A stretch of DNA of 64,000 bases from Saccharofermentans sp. (GTDB lineage Bacteria > Bacillota > Clostridia > Saccharofermentanales > Saccharofermentanaceae), in assembly GCA_016292215.1 (NCBI GenBank), contig JAEFBB010000003.1, forward strand, positions 1 through 64,000, read 5' to 3'. Made by a program: the position numbers and the translations under genes. Shown here piece by piece: positions 48,010 through 57,341 of the stretch. The notes beneath the pieces are model-generated. The model was given only the letters and a program-made list of their open reading frames with translations. It did no database searches and was not told the DNA's origin. Positions within the stretch are counted from its first letter, which is position 1. The number at the start of each line of letters is the position of its first letter.

Positions 48010-48606
48010 ATGCTACAAGACAGTTTTATTGAATCCTTAACCGTACGTAAGAATGGCGCTAAAGGCATCGTTTTCATAGTCTCATCGATACTTTTATGCC
48101 TGGTACTCATAGTTCTCATAATGTTTATCCCGTTCCTTTTCTGGGGCGCTGCCGTTTGGCCGATCACGTCTTTTATATCGGTCGCTCTGGCTTTCGGTCT
48201 TTACAAGCTCTTAAAGCGCCAGCATAAGGAATATGAGCTTGAGATATCTAATGATTTCTTTGAGTGCGCCGTCATATCCGGTAAAGATAAGCGTGATGAG
48301 CTTGTCAGCTTCTCTATTAAGGAATGCGAATACATTGGTCCTGTAACGTCTGACAGATTCAGCTCTGACAGGAGTAAAGCCAATTTCCTCGTAAGACTTA
48401 CCGAGCTCATGGATTTCCCGATCGAGGACAAGTACTGGTATTGCTGCTTTACGCAGGACGGATATAAATTCGTTGTTGTTTTTGTTTTCAAGCCTGAGAT
48501 GTATAAGGTCTTCAGAAGATATAATCCGAGAGCTACCAAGCCTATGCCTATGCCGATAATCAAGGAAGACAAGGCTGAAAAGGACGAGGCAGAAGACGAT
48601 GAGTGA
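48010..48606 (+). CDS. two-span membrane protein of unknown function
   Basis: 198 residues, not recognised with confidence. Two hydrophobic spans at about 20-42 and 48-66 are followed by a soluble, mostly beta-looking domain (LEISNDFFECAVISGKDKRDEL, KYWYCCFTQDGYKFVVVFVF), similar in layout to PH-like membrane proteins, and an acidic/lysine tail (KEDKAEKDEAEDDE). The ribosome site GAGGTGA supports the ATG. It overlaps the acyl-ACP thioesterase by 8 bases, so the two are coupled; a role in membrane lipid matters is only a guess from this. Confidence 0.75.
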   Translation: MLQDSFIESLTVRKNGAKGIVFIVSSILLCLVLIVLIMFIPFLFWGAAVWPITSFISVALAFGLYKLLKRQHKEYELEISNDFFECAVISGKDKRDELVSFSIKECEYIGPVTSDRFSSDRSKANFLVRLTELMDFPIEDKYWYCCFTQDGYKFVVVFVFKPEMYKVFRRYNPRATKPMPMPIIKEDKAEKDEAEDDE

Positions 48607-49369
48607 TCCCGGAAAATATACTGATGTCGAAGTCTATTGCAAGGCAACGGAGTGCGGCATCGGAGATAAGCTTTATTGTTCTTCGCTGATTGGAGATCTT
48701 CAGGAAGCTGCCGAGAGGAGCTCTAATTCCGTCGGCTATGGCACTGATTTCCTTAAAGAACACGAGATTTGCTGGATCATCCTTAAGATGAGGCTTCATT
48801 TTACCGAGCTTCCTTCATGGCATGACACTTTCCACATCAGAACATGGTCTACAGAGCTCAATAAGTTCTATTATGGCCGTGATTTTGAGATCTACAGCAA
48901 AGACGGCAGACTGATCGGCCAGGCGACATCTACGTGGATCCTTGCCGACTGGAACACGCACAGACCTGTCATTGCCAATAAGCGCCCTGAGCTTCCGCCG
49001 CCGGTCATTCAGGACCCGAGGCTTGTTTTCGGTGAGAATTGCCCTAAGATCAAATTCCCTGACAGAAATGACATAGCAGGGGATACGGATAAGCCTGTTA
49101 TCGTCAAATATGCAGACTATAACGAACTCGACCGCAACAGGCACGTAAATAACTCAAGGTATACTGCCTGGGCGTATGACGCTCTTTTCAAGAATGGTTA
49201 TGACGTTTCGCTGATCGAAGACCTTGTGATCAATTACATTTGCGAGGTCAAGGCAGGGGAGAAGGTAGAGCTTTTTATCTTCAATAACGACGGTAAAGTC
49301 ACGGTTTTCGGATATAAGAACATCGATACCAAGGTATTTGCCGTAGAATTTGCCTTAAAACAGGCCTGA
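48599..49369 (+). CDS. acyl-ACP thioesterase (FatA/FatB-like)
   Basis: 256-residue double hot-dog thioesterase that releases free fatty acids from acyl carrier protein, ending or diverting fatty-acid synthesis. The N-terminal half has SLIGDLQEAAERSSNSVGYG and WIILKMRLHFTELPSW; the second half has the active-site motif DRNRHVNNSRYTAWAYD with catalytic Asn and His. Such bacterial enzymes are common in Clostridia. The start lies within the last 8 bases of the upstream gene, and GAGGCAG serves as ribosome site. Confidence 0.9.
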   Translation: MSDPGKYTDVEVYCKATECGIGDKLYCSSLIGDLQEAAERSSNSVGYGTDFLKEHEICWIILKMRLHFTELPSWHDTFHIRTWSTELNKFYYGRDFEIYSKDGRLIGQATSTWILADWNTHRPVIANKRPELPPPVIQDPRLVFGENCPKIKFPDRNDIAGDTDKPVIVKYADYNELDRNRHVNNSRYTAWAYDALFKNGYDVSLIEDLVINYICEVKAGEKVELFIFNNDGKVTVFGYKNIDTKVFAVEFALKQA

Positions 49370-49417
49370 TACTGCCGCTCTTTTTGACTAATTCATATTT
49401 TTTTGTTTTTCTTACTT

Positions 49418-49426
49418 TGTTATAAT
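49418..49426 (+). promoter_or_regulatory. extended -10 promoter of the Gld-like ABC operon
   Basis: TGTTATAAT contains a perfect TATAAT at 49421-49426 with TG one base upstream. The T-rich upstream region has no good -35. It lies about 30 bases ahead of the ATG at 49458 and would drive the long operon down to about 59 kb. Confidence 0.6.
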
Positions 49427-49457
49427 AAAGGATGTATCTACATGCTTGGAGGTAACA

Positions 49458-50411
49458 ATGATTGAGATTAACAATCTGGTGAAGAGATACGGCGACAAAA
49501 AAGCCGTCAACGGTATCTCGTTCACTGTCAATGACGACGAGATCCTCGGCTTCCTGGGTCCCAACGGCGCCGGTAAGACCACCACAATGAATATCATCAC
49601 GGGATACATTTCTTCTACATCGGGTACCGTTAAGGTTAACGGACACGATATTCTTGAAGAGCCTGAGCTCGCTAAGAAGGAGATCGGTTATCTCCCGGAG
49701 AATCCGCCGCTTTATTACGATATGACGGTACGTGAGTACCTTAATTACATTTGCGACCTAAAGGGTGTTGCCAAGGAGAGACGTAAGAATCAGCTCGACA
49801 GGATCCTTGCCATGGTCAAGATCGATGATGTGTACGACAGGTTGATCGGCAATCTCTCCAAGGGTTACAAGCAGCGTGTAGGTATTGCCCAGGCAATGGT
49901 CGGCAATCCGCCTATCCTTATCCTTGATGAGCCTACCGTAGGTCTCGATCCGAACCAGATCATCGAGATAAGAAAACTCATCAAGTCTCTTTCGAAGTCT
50001 CATTCGATCATTATCAGCTCTCACATTCTTTCTGAGATCCAGGAGATCGCAGACAGAGTAGTTATCATCAACAGGGGCAAGGTCGCTGCCATCGATACTA
50101 TCGGCGATCTTTCCAAGAGACTTTCCGGTCAGACTAAGCTTCTTATGGTCTTCAAGGGACCTGTTAAGGATTGCGCAAACGCTGTCCGCCAGATCCCCGG
50201 TGTAGCTTCGGCTGTCCCGAGACTTTCCGATAAAATGGTCAGCGAGCTTGAGATCAGCATCGTTACTGACGATTCTTACAAGGTAAGGACTGCATTGTTC
50301 TTCATGATGGCCCAGAAGGGATGGCCTGTCCTTGAGCTGCGTTCAATGGATCCTTCTCTTGAGGAAGTCTTCCTCAATATTACTTCCGGTAAGCGTGGAG
50401 GAAAGAAATAA
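49458..50411 (+). CDS. ABC transporter ATPase, GldA/ABC-2 type
   Basis: Cytosolic ATPase subunit of 317 residues. Walker A GPNGAGKTTT at about 36-45, signature LSKGYKQRVGIAQ, Walker B LILDEPTVGLDP and the switch His in SIIISSHILSE are intact. A C-terminal extension of about 90 residues (GQTKLLMVFKGPVK, SLEEVFLNIT) is typical of GldA- and CcmA-like ATPases. The track's TTG start lies in the TTGGAGGT ribosome site; ATG 49458 is used. Its stop overlaps the permease start by one base. With the next genes it forms an export or envelope-remodelling complex of unknown substrate. Confidence 0.95.
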   Translation: MIEINNLVKRYGDKKAVNGISFTVNDDEILGFLGPNGAGKTTTMNIITGYISSTSGTVKVNGHDILEEPELAKKEIGYLPENPPLYYDMTVREYLNYICDLKGVAKERRKNQLDRILAMVKIDDVYDRLIGNLSKGYKQRVGIAQAMVGNPPILILDEPTVGLDPNQIIEIRKLIKSLSKSHSIIISSHILSEIQEIADRVVIINRGKVAAIDTIGDLSKRLSGQTKLLMVFKGPVKDCANAVRQIPGVASAVPRLSDKMVSELEISIVTDDSYKVRTALFFMMAQKGWPVLELRSMDPSLEEVFLNITSGKRGGKK

Positions 50412-51178
50412 TGTTAGCGATATTCAAGAGGGAGTTTTTATCCTACTTCAGATCTCCCGTAGGTTATGTGGCAATTGCCATTTTCTCATTCCTTGCCGGT
50501 TTTATCTTTTATTCCCAGTACAGTGAAGGCGCGGTCAATATCGGCAGCGAAGTAATCTCTTTGAGGACATTCTTCGTCATTATCGTACCGATCATCACAA
50601 TGGGCCTTTTCGCAGAGGACAAGAAAAGGGGAACGGACATTCTTTATTACACGACTCCGGTCAGCCTTTTCTCTGTCGTAGCAGGAAAGGTGCTTGCGTC
50701 TTTTGCGCTTTACGTTGTTATGTTTATCAACGTTATCATCCACATCATCGTTACACTAGCTTCCGGCGGTGTTTTCGGTGTCGGTGCTGTAGGAACGATA
50801 GTTGTTTTCTTCTTCATGGCGTTCATGTTCATCACGATGGGCTTGTTTGCTTCGGCTATAACTGACAGCCAGATCGTCTCCGCTATCGTCTCATTCATCT
50901 TTATTCTCATCACACAGATTATTTCCGTTATCGGCGATTATCTGGGAACGGCAGCTACTTCTTTAGTAGCTATGATCAATCCCGGTTCTGAGACTGCTTC
51001 TTCGTTCGGAGAAGGTGTCAGAAGCTTCATCTCCTGGCTTGATCCCTTTGCAAAGACACAAGATTTCCGTCTCGGAATTTTTTCCGTGTCGGCATTATTC
51101 TTCCTGCTTTCTATCGGAATCCTTTTCATGTACATGACTTACAGGGTTCTTGATAAGAAACGCTGGAGCCAGGCGTGA
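50411..51178 (+). CDS. ABC-2 permease, GldF-like
   Basis: Integral membrane permease of 255 residues with six spans. The opening IFKREFLSYFRSPVGYVAIAIFSFLAG is the familiar ABC-2/GldF N-terminus, where the amphipathic helix precedes span 1; the loop FAEDKKRGTDILYYTTPVSLFSVVAGK is a conserved cytosolic segment. TAATG overlap with the ATPase gene shows coupling. GldF and GldG take part in gliding in Bacteroidetes, but Clostridial homologues lack the gliding machinery and have no established substrate. Confidence 0.92.
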   Translation: MLAIFKREFLSYFRSPVGYVAIAIFSFLAGFIFYSQYSEGAVNIGSEVISLRTFFVIIVPIITMGLFAEDKKRGTDILYYTTPVSLFSVVAGKVLASFALYVVMFINVIIHIIVTLASGGVFGVGAVGTIVVFFFMAFMFITMGLFASAITDSQIVSAIVSFIFILITQIISVIGDYLGTAATSLVAMINPGSETASSFGEGVRSFISWLDPFAKTQDFRLGIFSVSALFFLLSIGILFMYMTYRVLDKKRWSQA

Positions 51179-51198
51179 CGGAGGTTTGAGGATTGCAT

Positions 51199-52698
51199 AT
51201 GAGTAAAGAATTCATTAAAGACAATACACAGAATGACACTAGATCTGATAAGCTCAAGCTTTATTCCATCGGCTCGGTTGTATTGCTTGCGCTTATCATT
51301 CTCTTGGTAAACTTCCTTTTCGATAAGATCTTCGGAAAGGCTCTTACTTTTGATTTCTCTGATACCGCACAGAACTCTATCTCGCAGGAATCTATCGATT
51401 ATCTGAATTCTCTTCCTGATGGCACTAATATCAGAGTAATCGGTTTGTTCAACCGTCCCGATAACGTCTCTAACACCAAGTATCAGTACATCGTTCCGCT
51501 TTTGGACGACTATGTGAAGGAATCAGACGGCAAGGTTACGGTAGAATACATCGATCCTAATGAGCATCCGTCTATAATCCAGGAGCTTGATCCCACTAAT
51601 TCTTTCGATCTTGCTTCGAACAGCGAAAACTTCGTTGTTTCTTACAACGGCAAGATCAGGATAATTGCTCCTATCGATTGCTATTCATACGATCAGAACT
51701 ATTATTTCCAGACTGGCAATTATATGATCACCGGAAATAACGCCGAATACACTTTCACAAATACAATGTATTCGCTTACTCAAGGTTACTCAGGTAAGGC
51801 ATATATCGTTACCGGCCTTAAGGAAGAGGGCAACACATCCATCAAACTCGTTCTTGACGGCATGTCTGTCGAGGCAGCTGAACTTCAGTCTTCTGATGCT
51901 TTTGCCATCCCGGATGACTGTGATCTGCTTATCCTTAACGGTCCTAACACCGATATAACGGAGAAAATGTATGTTGCAATGACTGATTACATCAGCAAGG
52001 GCGGAAAGATGCTGGTTGCCGTTGATTACAGTCAGAATAATGTTACCGAGAAATACGACAGATTAAATCAGCTGCTTAACCAGATGAACGTTAATGCTGA
52101 TCCGCTTTTCATTTATGAGACAGATCCTGGTTATCAGCGCAACGGTTATGCAAGTGATTCCAATGTAACTGTAGCTAATGCTTTTGCAAGCTATTCATCT
52201 GATTATGCTCTGCATTGTTCCAACGGAAGATCTATAAGTGAGCTCAGTTCCACTAATTCCGCTATCACTGTTATACCTGCTCTTATGACAAGTAGTACCG
52301 CGTATGCACTTAAACTTGACCAGACAGGCAACCCTATAGACGACGGTATCTATAATTCCGGCACACATTTTGTCGCTGTTTATTCCGGCAATGAGAGCAG
52401 CGGCGCCGAGATGTTCGTTTTCGGTACGCTTAATTTCACGTCAGATGCTTACATTTCCGCTTATGGTACGAATGACTCTAATGTCGAGTTCACGAGATCT
52501 TGCATAAGGGATCTGCTTAACTCCACAGGCAATCCGACATTGGGCATCGCAACAAAGACTGTCGACAATTTCAATATTGATACCACAAAGGCTACGACAA
52601 CATCATCAACGCTTGTCCTCATCATTTTCATGATGGTTATTCCGATCCTGATGATCGGCGTAGCAGTAGTTGTTTATACAAAGAGGAAGAATCTCTGA
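51199..52698 (+). CDS. GldG-like ABC auxiliary membrane protein
   Basis: 499-residue protein with an N-terminal span (about 22-45), a large extracytoplasmic region and a C-terminal span (about 468-490, TLVLIIFMMVIPILMIGVAVVVY). The soluble part carries the ABC_transp_aux pattern: FDFSDTAQNSISQESIDYLNSLP, DYVKESDGKVTVEYIDP and DDCDLLILNGPNTDIT. The track begins at a TTG six bases upstream; ATG 51199 follows a GAGG by 7 bases. It follows the permease by 20 bases and is the usual third partner of GldA/GldF systems. Confidence 0.9.
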   Translation: MSKEFIKDNTQNDTRSDKLKLYSIGSVVLLALIILLVNFLFDKIFGKALTFDFSDTAQNSISQESIDYLNSLPDGTNIRVIGLFNRPDNVSNTKYQYIVPLLDDYVKESDGKVTVEYIDPNEHPSIIQELDPTNSFDLASNSENFVVSYNGKIRIIAPIDCYSYDQNYYFQTGNYMITGNNAEYTFTNTMYSLTQGYSGKAYIVTGLKEEGNTSIKLVLDGMSVEAAELQSSDAFAIPDDCDLLILNGPNTDITEKMYVAMTDYISKGGKMLVAVDYSQNNVTEKYDRLNQLLNQMNVNADPLFIYETDPGYQRNGYASDSNVTVANAFASYSSDYALHCSNGRSISELSSTNSAITVIPALMTSSTAYALKLDQTGNPIDDGIYNSGTHFVAVYSGNESSGAEMFVFGTLNFTSDAYISAYGTNDSNVEFTRSCIRDLLNSTGNPTLGIATKTVDNFNIDTTKATTTSSTLVLIIFMMVIPILMIGVAVVVYTKRKNL

Positions 52699-52699
52699 T

Positions 52700-54181
52700 A
52701 TGAAGTCAGTCAAGAATCTCCTTGCTCCGTTCATAATACTGGTCGCGCTGATAATCGGCGTGGTCATCTATTATGCTGTAACGAATGCAGGGAAGAACAA
52801 GCCTGAAGAGACTTCCTCGGGTGTTATGAGCATAGTTTATGTGAGCCCTTCTGAGCTCTCATCTATTTCTGTTTTTGACAAAGAAACTCAGCACACATCT
52901 GTAGTAAAGAGCTTTACGTCCGGCGGTTCTATCACTTATGAGTATCAGGGTGATGATGCTGTTCCCGGTGAATCTTATTCCCAGATGGGTCTTACGAGCT
53001 ATGTTGAATCTCTTACGGCATTTTCCTGCTACGCGAAAGTTTCTTCCGGCGGAAATTTTGCTGAATATGGTCTTGATAACCCCAGATTTACTGTCACGAT
53101 CAATTCGCTGAACGGTACTGTAACTACTGTCTATATTGGCAATAAGTCGCCTGACGGACAGTATTGCTACGTTTATGTTGCCGGAACATCAGACATCTAT
53201 ACGGTTTCTTCGATCAAGTACGCACAGGCCGAGAAGACCGCTATTAATTTCCTTGAGACAAAGGCACTGAATATTGCTTATACAGATCTCGATACTGTCC
53301 ATTTCGACAGGAAGACTGACGGCCTTTCTCTTGATACCAGGGTTTCCGTGACTTCATCGGGATACCCTCAATTTGAGGTCTATAAGCCTTATAAGCATAT
53401 GGCAAGCGGATATTTCGCGACCATGGTAGACAGGATCGCAAGCCTTGAGATCAGTGAATATATCGCTATCGATCAGCAGGAGCTTTCCAAGTACGGACTT
53501 GACGATCCTACGTTCCACTTTATCCTTGCCATGAAGGACGGTCAGAAGACAGAGCTTTTCTTAAGCCAGAAGATAAGCGGATTCTATTACGGTTATCTGT
53601 CCGGAATGGATGAGTATTTTATGCTCTCCGAATATCAGCTGTCCGGTCTTGAACTCCAGGAACTCGTGCTCATTGAACCCTATGTCTGCTATTACTACGC
53701 TACCGATCTTTCTTCGATCACTTTCTATAACGAAGATCAGTCGTTCAATATCAGTCTTGAAGTGCCATGGGGTGAGAGCCTGATATCTGATAAGTCTACG
53801 GTTACAGTCGACGGACGTAACGCCAAGATTTCTGATTCCTACGGCAGATATTACTGTTCGATCCTTTATGAGAGCATTGCCTGCATTAATATCGGCGGTG
53901 TAGAGCTTAACGCTGATGTTAATACATCCGTAGAACCTGTGATCCGAATCGAGTTTATCGATAACAATTACAGCATAACCACGTATTCGTTCTACACAAG
54001 AAACGATGATTCGTATTATGTGTTTATGGATGGCGAGTATACAGGGTTCTACATTTATTCAAGTGAGATCTTCAATAACGGAGGTTCTGACACATACAGC
54101 TACGGATGCTGGAGCGCATACGAACTTCTGAATGAAGCTATAGCTAAAAATATTAACGGCATTTACGATCTGCCGGGTTAA
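52700..54181 (+). CDS. DUF4340 domain envelope protein
   Basis: 493 residues, one N-terminal membrane anchor (about 7-28) and a long extracytoplasmic part. The DUF4340 repeat-like pattern is seen twice: AEYGLDNPRFTVTINSLNG with YIGNKSPDGQYCYVYV, and SKYGLDDPTFHFILAMKDGQ with FLSQKISGFYYGYL. The track starts at a TTG inside the preceding gene; the ATG at 52700 lies right after the gldG-like stop with GAGGAAG upstream. DUF4340 genes regularly follow GldG-like genes, so it is very likely part of the same complex. No activity is known. Confidence 0.85.
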   Translation: MKSVKNLLAPFIILVALIIGVVIYYAVTNAGKNKPEETSSGVMSIVYVSPSELSSISVFDKETQHTSVVKSFTSGGSITYEYQGDDAVPGESYSQMGLTSYVESLTAFSCYAKVSSGGNFAEYGLDNPRFTVTINSLNGTVTTVYIGNKSPDGQYCYVYVAGTSDIYTVSSIKYAQAEKTAINFLETKALNIAYTDLDTVHFDRKTDGLSLDTRVSVTSSGYPQFEVYKPYKHMASGYFATMVDRIASLEISEYIAIDQQELSKYGLDDPTFHFILAMKDGQKTELFLSQKISGFYYGYLSGMDEYFMLSEYQLSGLELQELVLIEPYVCYYYATDLSSITFYNEDQSFNISLEVPWGESLISDKSTVTVDGRNAKISDSYGRYYCSILYESIACINIGGVELNADVNTSVEPVIRIEFIDNNYSITTYSFYTRNDDSYYVFMDGEYTGFYIYSSEIFNNGGSDTYSYGCWSAYELLNEAIAKNINGIYDLPG

Positions 54182-54187
54182 AAGATT

Positions 54188-55393
54188 ATGAGTATGGAAA
54201 ACAAAGACAAGACAAAAGCGAAAAAGCCGGTAAAAAAATCACCGGAACCTGTAAAGGAGAGAGCTATCTCTCAGGATGCTATACGAAAAGGGTTAACGAT
54301 TGCCGTTACCATTTTTGGTGCGCTCCTAATTGTCAGCATCGTTATGATATTTGTGGTATCCAAGAAGATCGATTCGATGTCGGGTGCTGATGCCCAGATC
54401 AAGCTCTCTGCGCAGGGCGGTTTTACTTGCGAATATTCTGAAGCTCAGAAGCTCTATCCTTTTGGTGACGGCGTCGTAAAAGTCACGTCTGACAGAATCG
54501 CTTACCTTACTCTTTCAGGTACTGAAGTATTCTCACAGACTGTTTCCTATCAGAATCCCCAGTGCGTCACATTCGGTGAATATGTAGCCGTTTTTGACCG
54601 CGACGGATATAACTTTACGGTTCTTGACCAGTACGGCATATGGTACAGCAAGCCTACGGCAAATCCGGTTAAGTCGGTTCAGATGTCATCAGACGGATTC
54701 ATCGCAGTAATCTGCGGAAGCAGCGAGTCATTTGGTGAAGTCGGATTATATGATAAGGACGGTAATGAACTTGCAGTCTGGACTTCTTACAACTCGGGTT
54801 TTCCTATCTGCTGCGCATTTAATGCCAATTCCTCGCTTCTTGCCGTATCTACCATCAACACGAGCGGCGCCGTAATCGTGCCTTATGTACGTGTTTTCGC
54901 GATCAACAAGTCAGACAAGGGTTATGAAGTAACCGATCATGCTGTTTATACGACTGACGATAATGTCATCTTTGCTTCGGTCTGCTATGTGGGCGACAAG
55001 CTTTGCTGCTTCACGTCCAATGCGCTCTATGAAGTGCGCGATAACACGCTTACACAGATGAATTTTGATTTCTCGGCCATCGGATATGTTAAGAAGGTTG
55101 GCAACAATCTGTTCGTTACTTACGCTGACGGTATCAGCCAGCTTAATAAGCTTGCCATAATAAATCAGAATGACAGCGTAATCTATAACTATAGTATCGG
55201 TTCGAACATCGTCTGCGTTGCGCAGACTGAGAAGCTCTATGCGATCAGCGTCGACCGAAGAGTATTCATCTATAACACATCTGGTAATATTACCGCTGAT
55301 TACTCAGTTGATGAAGATATTATCAGAATGAACTTTATCTCAGGCGACAAGCTCTGCGTTGTTTCTACAGGCGGAGTTCACACGATCAATTAA
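54188..55393 (+). CDS. beta-propeller-like membrane-anchored protein (DUF5711-like)
   Basis: 401 residues with a basic Lys/Pro-rich cytosolic N-terminus, one span (about 36-60) and an extracytoplasmic domain of repeated beta-strand blades: LYPFGDGVVKVTSDRIAYLTLSG, VTFGEYVAVFDRDGYNFTVLDQYG, SSDGFIAVICGSS, FNANSSLLAVSTINTSG. This resembles WD/PQQ-like propellers and the DUF5711 family. Seven blades are plausible but not certain. It starts seven bases after the DUF4340 gene without a strong ribosome site; an ATG two codons later is an alternative start. It probably belongs to the same envelope complex. Confidence 0.75.
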   Translation: MSMENKDKTKAKKPVKKSPEPVKERAISQDAIRKGLTIAVTIFGALLIVSIVMIFVVSKKIDSMSGADAQIKLSAQGGFTCEYSEAQKLYPFGDGVVKVTSDRIAYLTLSGTEVFSQTVSYQNPQCVTFGEYVAVFDRDGYNFTVLDQYGIWYSKPTANPVKSVQMSSDGFIAVICGSSESFGEVGLYDKDGNELAVWTSYNSGFPICCAFNANSSLLAVSTINTSGAVIVPYVRVFAINKSDKGYEVTDHAVYTTDDNVIFASVCYVGDKLCCFTSNALYEVRDNTLTQMNFDFSAIGYVKKVGNNLFVTYADGISQLNKLAIINQNDSVIYNYSIGSNIVCVAQTEKLYAISVDRRVFIYNTSGNITADYSVDEDIIRMNFISGDKLCVVSTGGVHTIN

Positions 55394-55402
55394 GGGTATC
55401 TT

Positions 55403-56089
55403 ATGGAAACCGAAGTCAAGCTGGGTTTTAAGGATAAAGAGAGTCTTTATAAAGTTGCTTTGTCAGAAAATTTCAGAAAACTCTGTCCTGACAATTCCGG
55501 TTTTCGTGAGCCTGTTTTGCTCGAAAACACATATCTCGACACAGATGATCTTGCCATTACAAACCGCGGCGGAGCAATAAGAATAAGGCATTATAAGGGA
55601 GCTTCCAAAGACTCTTATGAATTTACCGTAAAGTTCGGCGGAGGCACCTCCAAAGGCCTTCACAGACGCTTTGAGTGGAATGTAAAGAGTAATAGCGGTG
55701 AGTTTTCTATTGAATCTTTCAGAATTGCTGCAACGGGCGGAAATGATCCTTACGATCTTTTGAATGAAGTCTTTAAGGACATTACTGACGATGATCTTAA
55801 AATCGCTTGCTTTAATTCTTTCAACAGAACGGTTTATGAATTGAGATATAACAACAGCAGTATAGAAGCCTGCTTTGACAACGGTGTGATCAGAAATTCT
55901 GACGGCACTAAGACTGATGAGATCTGTGAGCTTGAGTTAGAGCTCATAAAAGGCGATATTAATGATCTTGATGAAGTAACTTCAATTCTTACCGATGGCA
56001 ATGATTGCGCTCCGCTTGATATGACTAAATACATCAGAACTTTAAATATGGCATTGGGTGATAGGAAGGGTGAATCGAATGAAGAGTAA
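55403..56089 (+). CDS. CYTH domain protein (triphosphate tunnel enzyme)
   Basis: 228-residue cytosolic protein of the CYTH/TTM superfamily. The ExExK signature METEVKL opens it, and alternating basic and acidic strands follow (LENTYLDTDD, AIRIRHYKG, YEFTVKFGG, HRRFEWNV, CELELELIKG), which build the tunnel that binds triphosphates. Relatives hydrolyse inorganic triphosphate, thiamine triphosphate or make cAMP; which applies here is not clear. A C-terminal CHAD domain is absent. It lies 9 bases after the propeller gene and overlaps the next by 11 bases. Confidence 0.88.
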   Translation: METEVKLGFKDKESLYKVALSENFRKLCPDNSGFREPVLLENTYLDTDDLAITNRGGAIRIRHYKGASKDSYEFTVKFGGGTSKGLHRRFEWNVKSNSGEFSIESFRIAATGGNDPYDLLNEVFKDITDDDLKIACFNSFNRTVYELRYNNSSIEACFDNGVIRNSDGTKTDEICELELELIKGDINDLDEVTSILTDGNDCAPLDMTKYIRTLNMALGDRKGESNEE

Positions 56090-57341
56090 TGTTTACGACT
56101 GCATCATTATTGGAGGAGGTGCTGCAGGCCTTTACTGTGCAGCTAATCTTTCGAGGATCGTGTTTAACGGTAAGAGGGTCCTGGTGCTTGAAGGCGGAAA
56201 CAGAGTCGGCCGTAAGCTTGCTCTGACAGGCAGCGGCAGATGCAATCTGTCTAATACCGAGATCGATCCTACAAAGTACAATACGGATGACCAGATCAAG
56301 CTTGAATCGTGTCTTTCACGATACGGCTGCACGGAGACGTCTTATTACTTTGAGAATATGCTTGGAGTCGTTCTTGAGCAAAAGGGTACACTTCTTTATC
56401 CTTCGACGCTGAAGAGCTCAACTGTAGTAGATGCATTGAGATTTTACTTAGCTGACAACAATATAGAGACTGAGTCCGGCGTACACGTAGAATCTGTTGA
56501 GAGAACGAGTTCCGTATATGAGATCAAGACTGATTCGGATAAGTCTTATATGGCTAAGAACATTGTTGTCGCAACAGGCGGCATCACATATCCTGTCACG
56601 GGATCTACCGGTGATGTCGTTAAGATATTAAAGAGCATCACTGACGAATCATTCTTCGTACCTTTTAAGCCCGCGCTTACTTCACTTTCATCTGACATAT
56701 CAGGCATCAAGGGACTTGCGGGAATCCGCTGCAGGGGCGATATAAAGATCGTAGACAGCAAAGGCACCATCAAAGCCCAGTCTGAAGGCGAGATCCTTTT
56801 TACAAAGGAGGGCGGCATCTCGGGAATCTGTGTTATGGACGTATCTGATGCTGTCGTAAGGCTTATTGATGACGGTGAAGAAGACGTAAAAGCTGTGCTT
56901 AATCTTACCGGCAAGCCGGCAGGTGAGATCCTTCAGATGATCTATATCAGAAGACAGATGTATGCGCACAGGACTTGTTCTGATGCGCTCTCCGGTATGC
57001 TCTTAAGGAACATCACCGATTTTGTAATGAAGCACATGGGCTTAAAGAGCGACAAGATGACTTTAAGAGAGCTCGATGACAGCAGGCTTTGCGAATTAAC
57101 CAATCTCTTATGTGCTTTCCCGATCCCTGTTAAGGGATATGGAGCAGAAGACAAGGCACAGGTGTCTTCGGGAGGCTTTAAGCTCTCCAAGCTTGACGAT
57201 AATATGCAGGTAAAAGGTTGTCACGGCCTCTATATAATCGGAGAATCCGTCAACGTTAACGGTATATGCGGCGGATATAATCTCCAGTGGGCCTGGACTT
57301 CAGCAGCCCTCGCGGCAGAAAGCATTTCGCAGGATGTTTGA
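56079..57341 (+). CDS. HI0933/BaiN-like flavoprotein
   Basis: FAD-dependent protein of 420 residues, family HI0933/YhiN/BaiN. The dinucleotide motif is DCIIIGGGAAGLYCAANL at 7-24, followed by GGNRVGRKLALTGSGRCNLSN, a family hallmark, and the C-terminal IIGESVNVNGICGGYNLQWAW. Some relatives (BaiN) reduce bile-acid intermediates in gut Clostridia, but the family is wide and mostly uncharacterised, so that activity should not be assumed. The track's TTG start is replaced by ATG 56079, which follows AGGAAGGG by 8 bases. It overlaps the CYTH gene by 11 bases and the next flavoprotein by 8. Confidence 0.88.
   Translation: MKSNVYDCIIIGGGAAGLYCAANLSRIVFNGKRVLVLEGGNRVGRKLALTGSGRCNLSNTEIDPTKYNTDDQIKLESCLSRYGCTETSYYFENMLGVVLEQKGTLLYPSTLKSSTVVDALRFYLADNNIETESGVHVESVERTSSVYEIKTDSDKSYMAKNIVVATGGITYPVTGSTGDVVKILKSITDESFFVPFKPALTSLSSDISGIKGLAGIRCRGDIKIVDSKGTIKAQSEGEILFTKEGGISGICVMDVSDAVVRLIDDGEEDVKAVLNLTGKPAGEILQMIYIRRQMYAHRTCSDALSGMLLRNITDFVMKHMGLKSDKMTLRELDDSRLCELTNLLCAFPIPVKGYGAEDKAQVSSGGFKLSKLDDNMQVKGCHGLYIIGESVNVNGICGGYNLQWAWTSAALAAESISQDV

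Noticed and set aside
49384-49389. TTGACT as -35 for the ABC operon
   Set aside because: It lies 31 bases from the TATAAT, too far for a sigma-A promoter; the extended -10 alone is the better support.
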